Positions 18,118 through 26,709 are shown, counted from the first letter of the stretch. The stretch is DNA of 64,000 nt from Alkalimonas cellulosilytica (GCF_036325985.1 NZ_JAUHLI010000005.1:62001-126000); one strand, 5' to 3'. Numbers and translations are program-made. The notes: generated from the letters alone by a model not told the origin.

Positions 18118-19159
18118 GATAGCCTCCTGCCAGCAAGCCGGTGGTCTCCGGATAACCAAACTTTAAATTGGCCAATTGCACGGCCTGGGCGGCGGCGCCT
18201 TTAAGCAAATTGTCGATGGCTGAAACCACCACCAACTGTTGGCCATGCTGCTGCCAATGCAGATCGCAAAAACAGGTGCCGGCCACATCGGCTAAATTGG
18301 GCGAGCGCGGCAGCAAGCGCACCATAGGTTTGTGCTGATAGTACTGCCGATAAGCGGCATCAACCTCGGCCTTGGTGACACCAGCCTGTAAGCTGACGCT
18401 GATGGTCGCCAGAATACCGCGTTTGAAATTGCCCAGATGCGGAGTAAACACCACAGGACAGCCGAGCGTTTGTTCAATTTCCGGCCGGTGCCGGTGGCCA
18501 AAAAAGCCGTAAGCGGCCAGGCCTACTTCGCAAAAGGAGGTGCCCAGACTGGCTTTGCGCCCGGCGCCGGATACGCCACTGATGGCATTGATCACCGGTA
18601 CAGCACCATCGGCCAGGAGACCGGCCTTGATTAACGGCAATAATGCCAATGCCGAAGCGGTTGGATAACAACCGGCTACAGCAAATAATGACTGCTCAAG
18701 CTCAGCTGCACTGATCCATTCCGCCAGACCATAAGGGGCCTGCGGCAATAGCGCCGGATGCTGATGAGCATAACCATAAAATTCCGGGTACAAAGTGGCG
18801 TCTTTTAGACGAAAAGCACCGGATAGATCGAAGATCACCAGGCCCTCAGCCAGCAAGAGCGGCGCTAATTCTTCACTGGCCTCATGTGGCAAGGCTAAAA
18901 AGGCGATATCCGCCTGCTGTGCCAGTCCGGTTAACGCTTCTGGCTGCCAGGGCAGTACTTGCAGATCCAGCTGATTACTGTAACGTGGATACAGGCTGGA
19001 AAATGCTTCCGGCTCACGACCGGCAGATGCATAAGCAGCCACTAATTCGATGGCCGGGTGCTGACTGATCAGCTGCACCAGCTCGGCGCCACTGTAACCA
19101 GCGGCGCCCAGAATAATAGCGCGTTTTTTCGGCAAAAGGTTTGATTGAGATTGCGACAT
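18110..19159 (-). CDS. argC: N-acetyl-gamma-glutamyl-phosphate reductase
   Basis: Reduces N-acetylglutamyl phosphate to the semialdehyde with NADPH. The 349-residue protein has the dinucleotide motif GAAGYSGAE (18-26) and the catalytic cysteine C164 in AGCYPTA. It is the first gene of argCBFGH and follows a promoter covered by two ARG boxes, so its expression is expected to be repressed by ArgR with arginine. Confidence 0.96.
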   Translation of the reverse strand: MSQSQSNLLPKKRAIILGAAGYSGAELVQLISQHPAIELVAAYASAGREPEAFSSLYPRYSNQLDLQVLPWQPEALTGLAQQADIAFLALPHEASEELAPLLLAEGLVIFDLSGAFRLKDATLYPEFYGYAHQHPALLPQAPYGLAEWISAAELEQSLFAVAGCYPTASALALLPLIKAGLLADGAVPVINAISGVSGAGRKASLGTSFCEVGLAAYGFFGHRHRPEIEQTLGCPVVFTPHLGNFKRGILATISVSLQAGVTKAEVDAAYRQYYQHKPMVRLLPRSPNLADVAGTCFCDLHWQQHGQQLVVVSAIDNLLKGAAAQAVQLANLKFGYPETTGLLAGGYRD

Positions 19160-19217
19160 CAGCGACTTTCCTCACACGGATAAGCCGCTAGTCTACGCAG
19201 TGGCACAGCAAAAAACA

Positions 19218-19253
19218 AGAATTATTATGCTGTTTTTGTGAATTTATATCCAA
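19218..19253 (-). promoter_or_regulatory. argC promoter with tandem ArgR operator (two ARG boxes)
   Basis: Two sequences matching the ARG box core TGAATnnnnATTCA lie at 19239-19252 (TGAATTTATATCCA, one mismatch) and 19218-19231 (AGAATTATTATGCT, three mismatches). Their centres are 21 bp apart, the spacing used by ArgR hexamers. On the minus strand a promoter fits within them: -35 TTGGAT at 19248-19253, 18-bp spacer, -10 CATAAT at 19224-19229. Each box thus covers one promoter element, as at E. coli arg promoters. ArgR itself is not in this window. Confidence 0.85.
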
Positions 19254-19323
19254 AATTAATTTTGACTAAACCACTAGTCTGCCCGCACAAGATGACCGGC
19301 AGATGACAAAGCAGGTGATGGCT

Positions 19324-20229
19324 TCAAACCTGCGGTTGAGCCACAGGCCGCACCCCCAGTAAATGGCAGATGGCATAACTTAACTCGCTCCGGTTCAAAG
19401 TGTAAAAATGGAAATGCTCCACCCCTTCCCGGCTTAATACTTTGACCATTTCCATCGCAACATTGGCGGCTACCAGATTGCGGGTGGTGGCATCCTGTTC
19501 CAGGCCTGCATAGGCATTATGCATCCAGCCGGGTACAGCAACATTGGTCAGTGCGGCGAACTTCAGCAACTGCTGGAAGTTGGTAACCGGCAGAATACCA
19601 GGGATAATGTCCACATCGATACCGACAGCCGCGCAGCGATCCCGGTAGCGTAGAAACTTTTCTGCATCAAAAAAGAACTGGGTAATGGCGCGGGAAGCAC
19701 CGGCATCGACTTTGCGCTTCAGGTTTAGCAGATCAAACTGTGCATTCGGTGCTTCCGGATGCACCTCGGGATAAGCTGCGACAGAGATATCAAAGTCGGC
19801 TACTGAACGCAGGATCTCGACCAGATCAGCAGCATACAGGGCTGGCTTGGCGGTGGTACCCGCTGGCAGATCGCCTCGCAGCGCGACGATGTGCCGGATG
19901 CCATTGTCCCAGTAATCCCGGGCGATTTGCTTCAGCTCATCCACACTGGCATCCACACAGGTCAGGTGGGGAGCGGCAATCAACCCAGTCCGTTGCTTGA
20001 TGGATTTGATAATGTCGTGGGTACGATCACGCTCACCGGAGTTGGCGCCATAGGTCACCGAAACAAAACTGGGAGCTAAAGGTGCTAAACGTTCAATCGA
20101 TTGCCACAGCGTCTGTTCCATTTGCTCAGTTTTGGGTGGAAAAAACTCGAAACTGACTTTGGTTTTCCCTTGCACGTCGTGCAGGTTGCGGTTAATCGCT
20201 TCTAAAAATTGGGCATGAGCAAAGGACAT
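19324..20229 (-). CDS. metF: 5,10-methylenetetrahydrofolate reductase
   Basis: FAD enzyme that makes 5-methyltetrahydrofolate, the methyl donor for methionine. The 301-residue TIM-barrel protein has VSFEFFPPK (25-33, with catalytic Glu28) and the VTYGANSGERDRTHD flavin/folate region, plus QFFFD. It starts one base after the metL stop, forming metB-metL-metF. In E. coli metF is a separate unit; here it is joined to metBL. About 160 bases separate its stop from the argC start. Confidence 0.96.
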   Translation of the reverse strand: MSFAHAQFLEAINRNLHDVQGKTKVSFEFFPPKTEQMEQTLWQSIERLAPLAPSFVSVTYGANSGERDRTHDIIKSIKQRTGLIAAPHLTCVDASVDELKQIARDYWDNGIRHIVALRGDLPAGTTAKPALYAADLVEILRSVADFDISVAAYPEVHPEAPNAQFDLLNLKRKVDAGASRAITQFFFDAEKFLRYRDRCAAVGIDVDIIPGILPVTNFQQLLKFAALTNVAVPGWMHNAYAGLEQDATTRNLVAANVAMEMVKVLSREGVEHFHFYTLNRSELSYAICHLLGVRPVAQPQV

Positions 20230-22665
20230 TTACGACGACCTCGATAAATTAGCAGGAGTGGACAGCAACAACTGACGGCTCAGTTGAGCCAGATCCGCAT
20301 GCACGCCACCGGCGGTTACGGTGCGGCCAGCCCCTGGACCTTTGATCACCAAAGGCAGCTGTTGATACCAATCAGACTCAATCACAAAAACATTATCGCA
20401 CGGCTGAATAGCAGCCAGTGGATCGGTTTCCGGCACCACGACCAGCCGGACACAGGCATCTACGCCATCATCCGTCAGAGTAAGCTCACCAACATACCGC
20501 AGTTGCTTGGGTGATGCCTGTGCAGATGCCTGAACAAGGTGCTGCTGCATCAAAGCATCAAATTCTGCCCGCTGTTGCCAGAAATCATCCCAGCTGGCGC
20601 CAGCCAGGGCTTCTGGCAGTAACGGTTCCAGCCTGATATCGGCTAAATCCAATGAACACCCCAGCTCACGCGCCAACACCAGCAATTTGCGCTGCACATC
20701 ACGACCGGATAAATCTTCACGCGGATCCGGCTCGGTGTAACCCAGTGCTTTTGCTTGCAGCAGTAAGTCTGAAAATGCGGTGCGGCCATCATAAAGACAG
20801 AGCAGCCAGGATAAGGTCCCGGAGAAAATCCCACTGATACGCCGCACAGTGTCGCCGGCTGCTTGGAGCTCATTGAGAGCCCGTTGCACCGGCAAGCCGG
20901 CGCCGACCGTGGTATTACTTAGCCACTGCAACTTTTGTTCACTTAACAGAGTTCGGATCCGCTGATACTGAGGCTCTGGCAAAGTGACGCCTTGTTTGTT
21001 TGCACTGATAATATGACAACCAGCAGCGATAAAGTCCGGGTACTGTTCGGCCAGAGCCTGGCTTGGCGTTAAATCAATCAATACTTTAGGGGCCGGTAAG
21101 CGGGCAATTTCAGCCAGTAAAGCCTGCTGCTGCAAAGATACGGCCTGTTGCAGCAGTGAAGGCAACTCCTGCACAGCGGCTGGCTTTAGCACCATCTGGC
21201 GTGAATTAAATACCGCAGCCAGCTGCAAACCATGGCTACCCTCGCAGCGCTGTTGATGGCCCGGCAATAAACGTAAAAACTCAGACCCCACATTGCCGGT
21301 ACCGGCAACAATCAATTGAATGTCCGGACGCGGTTGAGTGCAATAGTGATGCAGTTCGGCAAAACTCACGGCAGATAACTCCTGTTCAAATAACCACACG
21401 GCCAGCTCTTTGCTTTGATAAGTATGCGCAGGTTGCAGCCGCTGCAAACAGGCCGCAACATCAGCCGGCAGCGCCTCCTGCTGCACCGGTGCCGGCTTTA
21501 ACCAGGCCACCGCATAGTACGCAGTGGTATCATGCACCGCATGCACCTCGTGCTCAGCCAATAGCTGTACCGCCCGATCCGCCACCTTGGAGGGCAATAA
21601 CCACAAATTCCCCTGCTCGCTTTGCTGCAAGGTCACCACTGGTTGCTGCAACTCAGTCGCCAGCCAGTGGGCATCAAAACCATGCAAATCGTGCACACTA
21701 AGGAGCACCATCTGCTGTAAATCAGTGACAAAACTGGCCTGGCAGCTGGCATTCGGCACAATCTGGCAACCCTGTCGTGTCGGTTCAAAGCTGGAGCGCA
21801 CCTGCAGCTGCATCTGGCTGTTGTATAAAGGAGCCAGCGTCCGTGCATGCAACACCGGATTTCCAAGCTCCGCCAGCAAGCAGGCCTGACGCCAGCTCAC
21901 CTGATGATAAGGATGGGCTGCCGCTAAGCGACGTGGGTCACCACTGTAAATCGCATCCACATCGGTCCAGATATGCACCTGCTCTGCCTGCACCAGCCGT
22001 CCTAAAATGGTCGCGGAGTAATCGCTGCCATTGCGTCCCAGTGTCAGGCTGTGTCCGGCTGGATCGCGCGCAATAAAGCCAGTGACAACCTGAATGCCTG
22101 CTGTTCGAAGCGAAAGCAAATACTGTTCAGATTCATCCCAGCGGATCTGTTGACCATCCACGGTCAAAAATTTGCGGCTATCCAGCCAGTCTGCTGATAA
22201 GCCGGATTGACGCAATAACCTACTGAGCAAGAGTGCAGATAACGACTCACCCAGTGCCAGTACATCCGCTGTTTGACCTGCCTGCACCAAGGCCGGCAAC
22301 CCTGCCAGCCAAAGGGCTAACTCAGCCAGTACTTCTGCTTGCAAGGAGCCTGACAGGGTTTGGCAAACCAGCTCCGTTAAATCGTCCCTCAGCTTTGCCA
22401 CGGCCAACTCAATCGCAGCATCCTGCCCGGTCAACTCCAGTAAGGCACAGAGCTGATCGGTGGTTTTACCCGGAGCTGATACCACCAGCCAGCAATCACG
22501 GTCTGGTTGCCAATCATGCGGCAGCATGCTATCTGTCACGATCTGCTTCACTATGGCTGCTACCGCCTGAAACCGGCTGGCATTCGCCAGGCTGGTACCA
22601 CCAAACTTATGCACCTGGCTGCGATTGCTACGCCACGGTTTGGTTAAAGCTTGTGTTGTCATCAT
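20230..22665 (-). CDS. metL: Bifunctional aspartokinase II / homoserine dehydrogenase II
   Basis: An 811-residue fusion: an N-terminal aspartokinase (starting HKFGGTSLANASRF, with GRNGSDYSATI), a shortened central regulatory region and a C-terminal homoserine dehydrogenase (from about 455, with GTGNVGSEF, the NTTVGAGLPV segment and EPDPREDLSGRDVQRKL). It sits directly after metB, with one base between, in the order metB-metL-metF. That position and the metJ neighbour identify it as the methionine-regulated isozyme, distinct from ThrA at 36583-39042. Two ATGs (22665, 22662) are possible starts. Confidence 0.93.
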   Translation of the reverse strand: MMTTQALTKPWRSNRSQVHKFGGTSLANASRFQAVAAIVKQIVTDSMLPHDWQPDRDCWLVVSAPGKTTDQLCALLELTGQDAAIELAVAKLRDDLTELVCQTLSGSLQAEVLAELALWLAGLPALVQAGQTADVLALGESLSALLLSRLLRQSGLSADWLDSRKFLTVDGQQIRWDESEQYLLSLRTAGIQVVTGFIARDPAGHSLTLGRNGSDYSATILGRLVQAEQVHIWTDVDAIYSGDPRRLAAAHPYHQVSWRQACLLAELGNPVLHARTLAPLYNSQMQLQVRSSFEPTRQGCQIVPNASCQASFVTDLQQMVLLSVHDLHGFDAHWLATELQQPVVTLQQSEQGNLWLLPSKVADRAVQLLAEHEVHAVHDTTAYYAVAWLKPAPVQQEALPADVAACLQRLQPAHTYQSKELAVWLFEQELSAVSFAELHHYCTQPRPDIQLIVAGTGNVGSEFLRLLPGHQQRCEGSHGLQLAAVFNSRQMVLKPAAVQELPSLLQQAVSLQQQALLAEIARLPAPKVLIDLTPSQALAEQYPDFIAAGCHIISANKQGVTLPEPQYQRIRTLLSEQKLQWLSNTTVGAGLPVQRALNELQAAGDTVRRISGIFSGTLSWLLCLYDGRTAFSDLLLQAKALGYTEPDPREDLSGRDVQRKLLVLARELGCSLDLADIRLEPLLPEALAGASWDDFWQQRAEFDALMQQHLVQASAQASPKQLRYVGELTLTDDGVDACVRLVVVPETDPLAAIQPCDNVFVIESDWYQQLPLVIKGPGAGRTVTAGGVHADLAQLSRQLLLSTPANLSRSS

Positions 22666-22666
22666 C

Positions 22667-23980
22667 TCACCATAAAGCGGTCAAAGCCGGACTAAGCGAC
22701 AATGACGGCGAAAACTCTTGTTTATTGCCGGCAGTATCCCCTGCATCGGTCACTGCAGCGGCTGCTTTGTCACTGGCCAGGTTGCCTGTTGAATGACCCT
22801 TTGGCTTGCCGGATTGACTGGCGGCTTCCAACACAGCAAACCCCTGTGCTAAATCCGCCAGGAGATCATCAATGCCTTCAATGCCAACCGACAAACGCAG
22901 CAGCGTTGGTCCGATGCCAGCGGTTGCTTGCGCTTCTGCGCTCATGGATGCATGCGTCATACTGCCTGGATGGCAGATCAAACTCTCAATGCCACCCAGT
23001 GATTGCGCCAGCGTGAAGCACTGCAGCGCATCCAGAAAGCCCTGTAATAAAGCAGGTTCTACCGCCAGATCAAAGCTCAGCATGGCACCAAAGCCCTGCT
23101 GCTGTGTCTTGGCAATGGCATGGCCCGGGTGCTCGGGCAAACCTGGGTAATAGACTTTGCTGACCAGCGGCTGTTGCTGTAAAAAAGCAACGATCCGCTC
23201 TGCATTCGCCTGATGTTGCTGCATTCTTGGCAATAAAGTTCGCAGCCCCCGCAAGGTCATGTACGCATCGAAGGCGGCACCGGTAATGCCCAGACAATTG
23301 GCCCACCATTTTAGTTCATCGCCAACGACTTGATCGGCGCAAATCACAGCACCAGCGACCACATCACTGTGACCATTGATGTACTTGGTGGTGGAGTGCA
23401 CCACGATATCAGCTCCCAGGGCCAGTGGTTGTTGCAGCACCGGTGTCAGAAAGGTGTTATCCACCACCACTTTGGAACCCAGCGTCTTTGCCAACTGGCA
23501 CACCGCCCGGATATCGGTAATTTGCAGCAATGGATTGCTCGGAGTTTCCAGCCAGATCATTGCGGGTTTGGCGGCCTGAATACGTTCGGCCCAGTCACCT
23601 TGCTGAAAATTCACAATCGCCAGCTTAAAACTGCGCTTGCGCTCGGCCAGGTTGGTAAAGAGTCGGTAACTGCCGCCATAGCAGTCGTGCGGGATCACTA
23701 GCGTGTCTTCCGGCGTTAACAGTTGCAACGCCAACACGCAAGCCGACATACCAGTATTGGTCACGATGGCTTTGGCTCCGCCTTCCAGCTCCGCCAAAGC
23801 ATCAGCCAGCAAATCGCGAGTTGGGTTGTTGGAGCGGCTGTAGTCATAAGCTCCAGCCTTGCCAAGCGCCTTTAATCGATAGGTAGTCGTCAGGTACATC
23901 GGCGGCGTCACTGCTTCATGGGCTGAGTCCTGAGCAATACCTGCCCGGGCTGCTATGGTAGCAAAGTGACGTTGGCTCAT
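22667..23980 (-). CDS. metB: Cystathionine gamma-synthase with C-terminal extension
   Basis: PLP enzyme that joins O-succinylhomoserine and cysteine to form cystathionine. The catalytic core (residues 1-387) shows SRSNNPTRDLL, the PLP lysine K199 in HSTTKYINGHSD, and the SLGGIESL and HPGSMTH motifs. At 437 residues it exceeds the usual length of about 386 by a 50-residue Ser/Ala/Gly/Lys-rich tail (388-437) of no recognised fold. The frame is open to the metL start, so this is not an obvious frameshift. An AGGAG precedes the start, and the promoter carries met boxes shared with the divergent metJ intergenic region. A MetC-type lyase is less likely given the metBLF context. Confidence 0.92.
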   Translation of the reverse strand: MSQRHFATIAARAGIAQDSAHEAVTPPMYLTTTYRLKALGKAGAYDYSRSNNPTRDLLADALAELEGGAKAIVTNTGMSACVLALQLLTPEDTLVIPHDCYGGSYRLFTNLAERKRSFKLAIVNFQQGDWAERIQAAKPAMIWLETPSNPLLQITDIRAVCQLAKTLGSKVVVDNTFLTPVLQQPLALGADIVVHSTTKYINGHSDVVAGAVICADQVVGDELKWWANCLGITGAAFDAYMTLRGLRTLLPRMQQHQANAERIVAFLQQQPLVSKVYYPGLPEHPGHAIAKTQQQGFGAMLSFDLAVEPALLQGFLDALQCFTLAQSLGGIESLICHPGSMTHASMSAEAQATAGIGPTLLRLSVGIEGIDDLLADLAQGFAVLEAASQSGKPKGHSTGNLASDKAAAAVTDAGDTAGNKQEFSPSLSLSPALTALW

Positions 23981-24001
23981 GCTGAAGCTCCTGAGTTATT
24001 T

Positions 24002-24048
24002 GGATGTTTAGACGTCTAAAAGTATAACCAGATAAATGGCGATGTCAA
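24002..24048 (-). promoter_or_regulatory. metB promoter and MetJ operator (met boxes)
   Basis: On the minus strand TTGACA (24043-24048), a 16-bp spacer and TATACT (24021-24026) form a strong sigma-70 promoter for metBLF. Right after the -10 lies the perfect met box AGACGTCT (24010-24017), flanked by two weaker 8-bp units, AAAAGTAT at 24018-24025 and GGATGTTT at 24002-24009, each matching the consensus at five of eight positions. This tandem 8-bp layout is how MetJ dimers bind cooperatively. The repressor gene itself is the divergent neighbour. Confidence 0.9.
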
Positions 24049-24090
24049 AACTTTTCTCTGCTAAGATAAAGCTAATTGCCGGATGGCTAT

Positions 24091-24118
24091 TTGACTGGAA
24101 CGCCAAAAGAGTTAAAAT
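24091..24118 (+). promoter_or_regulatory. Putative metJ promoter
   Basis: TTGACT at 24091-24096 and TAAAAT at 24113-24118, 16 bp apart, point toward metJ on the plus strand, about 85 bases upstream of its ATG. No good met box overlaps these elements. Autoregulation, if any, would have to act through the operator some 75 bp away on the metB side. Confidence 0.6.
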
Positions 24119-24204
24119 TTCGGCACTTGCTACCACCCGATGCAGCAATGGATTGAAAGTGCGGGCGGTGAAGCATCCAACGACAACAACTACAAGGTAT
24201 TGTT

Positions 24205-24540
24205 ATGGCTAAATGGAATGGTGAATACATTCACCCCTACGCGGAACACGGTAAAAAATCCGAACAAGTCAAAAAAATTACTGTGTCTATTCCGCTGAAT
24301 GTTCTGAAGGTTTTAACCGATGAACGCACACGGCGGCAGGTCAACAACCTGCGCCATGCCACCAACAGTGAATTGCTGTGTGAAGCTTTTTTGCATGCCT
24401 TTACCGGCCAGCCATTGCCGGGCGATGACGATCTGCGAAAAGACAGCCCGCATCAGATCCCACAGGAAGTACGTGATATTCTGACCAGCATGGGCAAGCC
24501 TATCCCGGAAATCATTGAAGCCGAAAGCGCTGAAGATTAA
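24205..24540 (+). CDS. metJ: Methionine repressor MetJ
   Basis: Ribbon-helix-helix repressor that uses S-adenosylmethionine as corepressor. The 111-residue protein is nearly identical to enterobacterial MetJ over the DNA-binding part: YAEHGKKSEQVKKITVSIP (beta ribbon that enters the major groove) and RTRRQVNNLRHATNSELLCE (dimer helices). The C terminus diverges. An AAGG lies seven bases before the ATG. It is transcribed divergently from metBLF and ends in a perfect terminator. A likely second target is the thr promoter in this same window. Confidence 0.98.
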   Translation: MAKWNGEYIHPYAEHGKKSEQVKKITVSIPLNVLKVLTDERTRRQVNNLRHATNSELLCEAFLHAFTGQPLPGDDDLRKDSPHQIPQEVRDILTSMGKPIPEIIEAESAED

Positions 24541-24554
24541 GCAGATCTTCAAGC

Positions 24555-24583
24555 AAAAAACCGCAGCCAAGCTGCGGTTTTTT
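24555..24583. terminator. Bidirectional terminator between metJ and maeB
   Basis: A perfect 13-bp stem (AAAAAACCGCAGC / GCTGCGGTTTTTT) with the loop CAA starts 14 bases after the metJ stop and lies 17 bases from the convergent malic enzyme stop. A and T runs on both arms allow it to work in both directions. It uses the same CAA triloop as the mrcA-argH terminator. Confidence 0.92.
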
Positions 24584-24600
24584 TACCGGCTTGTTCAACT

Positions 24601-25818
24601 TTAAATACGAGCCACACCTGAGGCGATAGCCGCCTCGGCAACCGCTTTAGAAACCCGCTCCAGTAAGCGTGGGTCCATCGGCTTGGGGATAATGTAGTGT
24701 GGTCCGAACTCAAGCGACGCGACCTCGGCTGCTTTTAACACCGCCTCTGGCACCGGCTCTTTGGCGATGCTACGAATCGCTTCGACCGCCGCGATTTTCA
24801 TCTCATCGTTGATCACGCTGGCCCGCACATCCAAAGCCCCCCGGAAAATAAAGGGGAAGCACAGCACATTATTCACCTGATTAGGGTAATCCGAACGGCC
24901 GGTGGCCATAATAATATCGCTGCGGGTGGCGTGAGCCAGTTCAGGCTTAATTTCCGGATCGGGGTTGGAGCAGGCAAAAATCACCGGCTTATCGGCCATC
25001 AGTTTCAGTGCTTCAGCTGGCAAGACATCCGGGCCGGATACCCCAACAAACACATCGGCGCCTTCAAGCGCGTCTTCCAGCGTGCGCTTATCGGTGTTAT
25101 TGGCAAACAGCTTTTTGTACTCGTTCAGATCGTCGCGGCGGGTGTGGATCACCCCTTTGGTATCCAGCATGTAAATGTATTCACGCTTGGCACCGCATTT
25201 GATCAACAGCTCCATGCAGGCAATGGCCGCAGCACCCGCCCCCATACAGACGATGGTGGCTTTACTGATATCTTTGCCCTGAATTTCCAGTGCATTCAGC
25301 ATACCAGCAGCCGTGACGATGGCGGTGCCATGCTGATCATCATGAAACACCGGAATATTGCAGCGCTTGATCAGTTCCTTTTCAATTTCAAAGCACTCTG
25401 GCGCCTTGATGTCTTCGAGGTTAATGCCACCGAAGGTATCAGCAATGTTGGCCACGGTGTTGATAAACTCTTCAGTGGTGCGGTGGCTGACTTCAATATC
25501 AATCGAGTCCAGGTTAGCAAAGCGTTTGAATAACAGTGCCTTGCCCTCCATTACTGGCTTGGAGGCCATAGGCCCCAGATTGCCCAGGCCCAAAATGGCC
25601 GAGCCATTGGAAATGACCGCCACCAGATTGCCTTTGGCGGTATACTTGTAAACATCGTCCGGGTTTTCGGCAATGCAGCGCACCGGCTCAGCCACACCCG
25701 GGCTGTACGCCAGCGCCAGATCGCGCACAGTCTCCGCAGGTTTACTGATTTCGATACTGATCTTGCCTGGAGTAGGCTCGGCATGGTACTTCAGTGCTTG
25801 TGCTTTAAAATCGGACAT
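24601..25818 (-). CDS. maeB: NAD(P)-dependent malic enzyme, short form
   Basis: Oxidative decarboxylation of malate to pyruvate with reduction of NAD(P). The ATG at 25818 gives 405 residues beginning MSDFKAQALKYH. Motifs include the YSPGVAEPV substrate loop, NGSAILGLGNLG, HDDQHGTAIV and the dinucleotide loop GAGAAA. E. coli MaeB is about 759 residues because of a fused phosphotransacetylase-like domain; that domain is absent here, so coenzyme preference and acetyl-CoA control may differ. The gene symbol is by similarity. Convergent with metJ. Confidence 0.9.
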   Translation of the reverse strand: MSDFKAQALKYHAEPTPGKISIEISKPAETVRDLALAYSPGVAEPVRCIAENPDDVYKYTAKGNLVAVISNGSAILGLGNLGPMASKPVMEGKALLFKRFANLDSIDIEVSHRTTEEFINTVANIADTFGGINLEDIKAPECFEIEKELIKRCNIPVFHDDQHGTAIVTAAGMLNALEIQGKDISKATIVCMGAGAAAIACMELLIKCGAKREYIYMLDTKGVIHTRRDDLNEYKKLFANNTDKRTLEDALEGADVFVGVSGPDVLPAEALKLMADKPVIFACSNPDPEIKPELAHATRSDIIMATGRSDYPNQVNNVLCFPFIFRGALDVRASVINDEMKIAAVEAIRSIAKEPVPEAVLKAAEVASLEFGPHYIIPKPMDPRLLERVSKAVAEAAIASGVARI

Positions 25819-26166
25819 GATGATTTCCTGAATGATTTGTAGGGTGCATTCGGGCCAATTGCTTGGCCATAAGCGGCGGGCTTGATGCAAGGCTGTTATT
25901 TTATCCGCTGGAGTTGCGGAAAAGAATCATTGTTCTGCACCTCGTACCAGTAGCCACGACCATCCAAAGATTAGTGCATTTACTCTGGATGTAAAGCCGT
26001 CTGGAATGATTTATAGCAAGTTTTCACAGCTTCGCCAAGCCTGCAAAAGCAGCAGCCGCTGCCGCAATGCAGAAGGATGCAGCCAGACTGGATGCTCATG
26101 CAGCAGCTGCTGCTGCCAGCCCTGATAGGGCTGACAAGACACTGTGCTCAATTGCATAAATTTTTT
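25819..26166. other. Intergenic region upstream of maeB, no firm gene
   Basis: 348 bases between the maeB start and the stop of the next minus-strand gene. It contains a GCAGC-rich stretch (26040-26120). A 48-codon minus-strand frame (26011-26157, MQLSTVSCQPYQ...) is open and reads plausibly but has no ribosome site, so it is not annotated as a gene. The part next to maeB presumably holds its promoter; no strong -35/-10 pair stood out. Confidence 0.6.
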
Positions 26167-26643
26167 TTACGCTGTTTCAGGTGCATCAATACGGAAAAAG
26201 CGGATCGCCAGTGGGTAATTCTCAATCACACCATCTTTGGCTTTGATGGCACCTAGCACCGTAAAAGCGATGGAGCAGATCATCAGCGCCAACAGCATTG
26301 GGAAGCCAATGATGATCACCGTCAGCAATAAGGAGGCAAAAGCATAGAGCACAAAGCTCAAGATCCAGTTAAAGATCACTTTGCCATGTCGATCGATGGT
26401 ACTGTCTTCATTACGCGACAACCACATCACCAGCGGCACCACCCAGCCCAATACTGGCAGGATAAACACACACAACTGCGCCAAATGCATCAGCATGGTG
26501 TAATTGTGGGTTTGCAGGAAAAACTGCTGCAGACTGGTTGAGGACTGCACAAGAATCTTCTGCTTTTGCTCAGCAAACTCCTGCTCGGTCAGAATGCCTT
26601 TTTCCCGCAATTCGTTTAGTTTTTCCAGTTGCTGCACATCCAT
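26167..26643 (-). CDS. SHOCT and DUF4870 domain membrane protein
   Basis: A 158-residue protein whose first 31 residues form a SHOCT-type helical hairpin (LEKLNELREKGILTEQEFAEQKQKIL, split here as LEKLNELREKG and ILTEQEFAEQK). The rest matches the DUF4870/Tic20-like layout: three hydrophobic helices (about 51-70, 88-110, 112-134) with the polar loop DRHGKVIFNW between the first two. Function of the family is unknown. It is a single gene between maeB and gsk. Confidence 0.78.
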   Translation of the reverse strand: MDVQQLEKLNELREKGILTEQEFAEQKQKILVQSSTSLQQFFLQTHNYTMLMHLAQLCVFILPVLGWVVPLVMWLSRNEDSTIDRHGKVIFNWILSFVLYAFASLLLTVIIIGFPMLLALMICSIAFTVLGAIKAKDGVIENYPLAIRFFRIDAPETA

Positions 26644-26709
26644 AAAGCCGCCTGTTTGCTCGTTATTTTAAACAACTTAGCCAAAGTTGCGCCAAACAGC
26701 AACTTGAAC

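Noticed and set aside
26040..26125. GCAGC-rich stretch that looked like a short tandem repeat
   Set aside because: The units are irregular in spacing and sequence, so there is no true repeat array.
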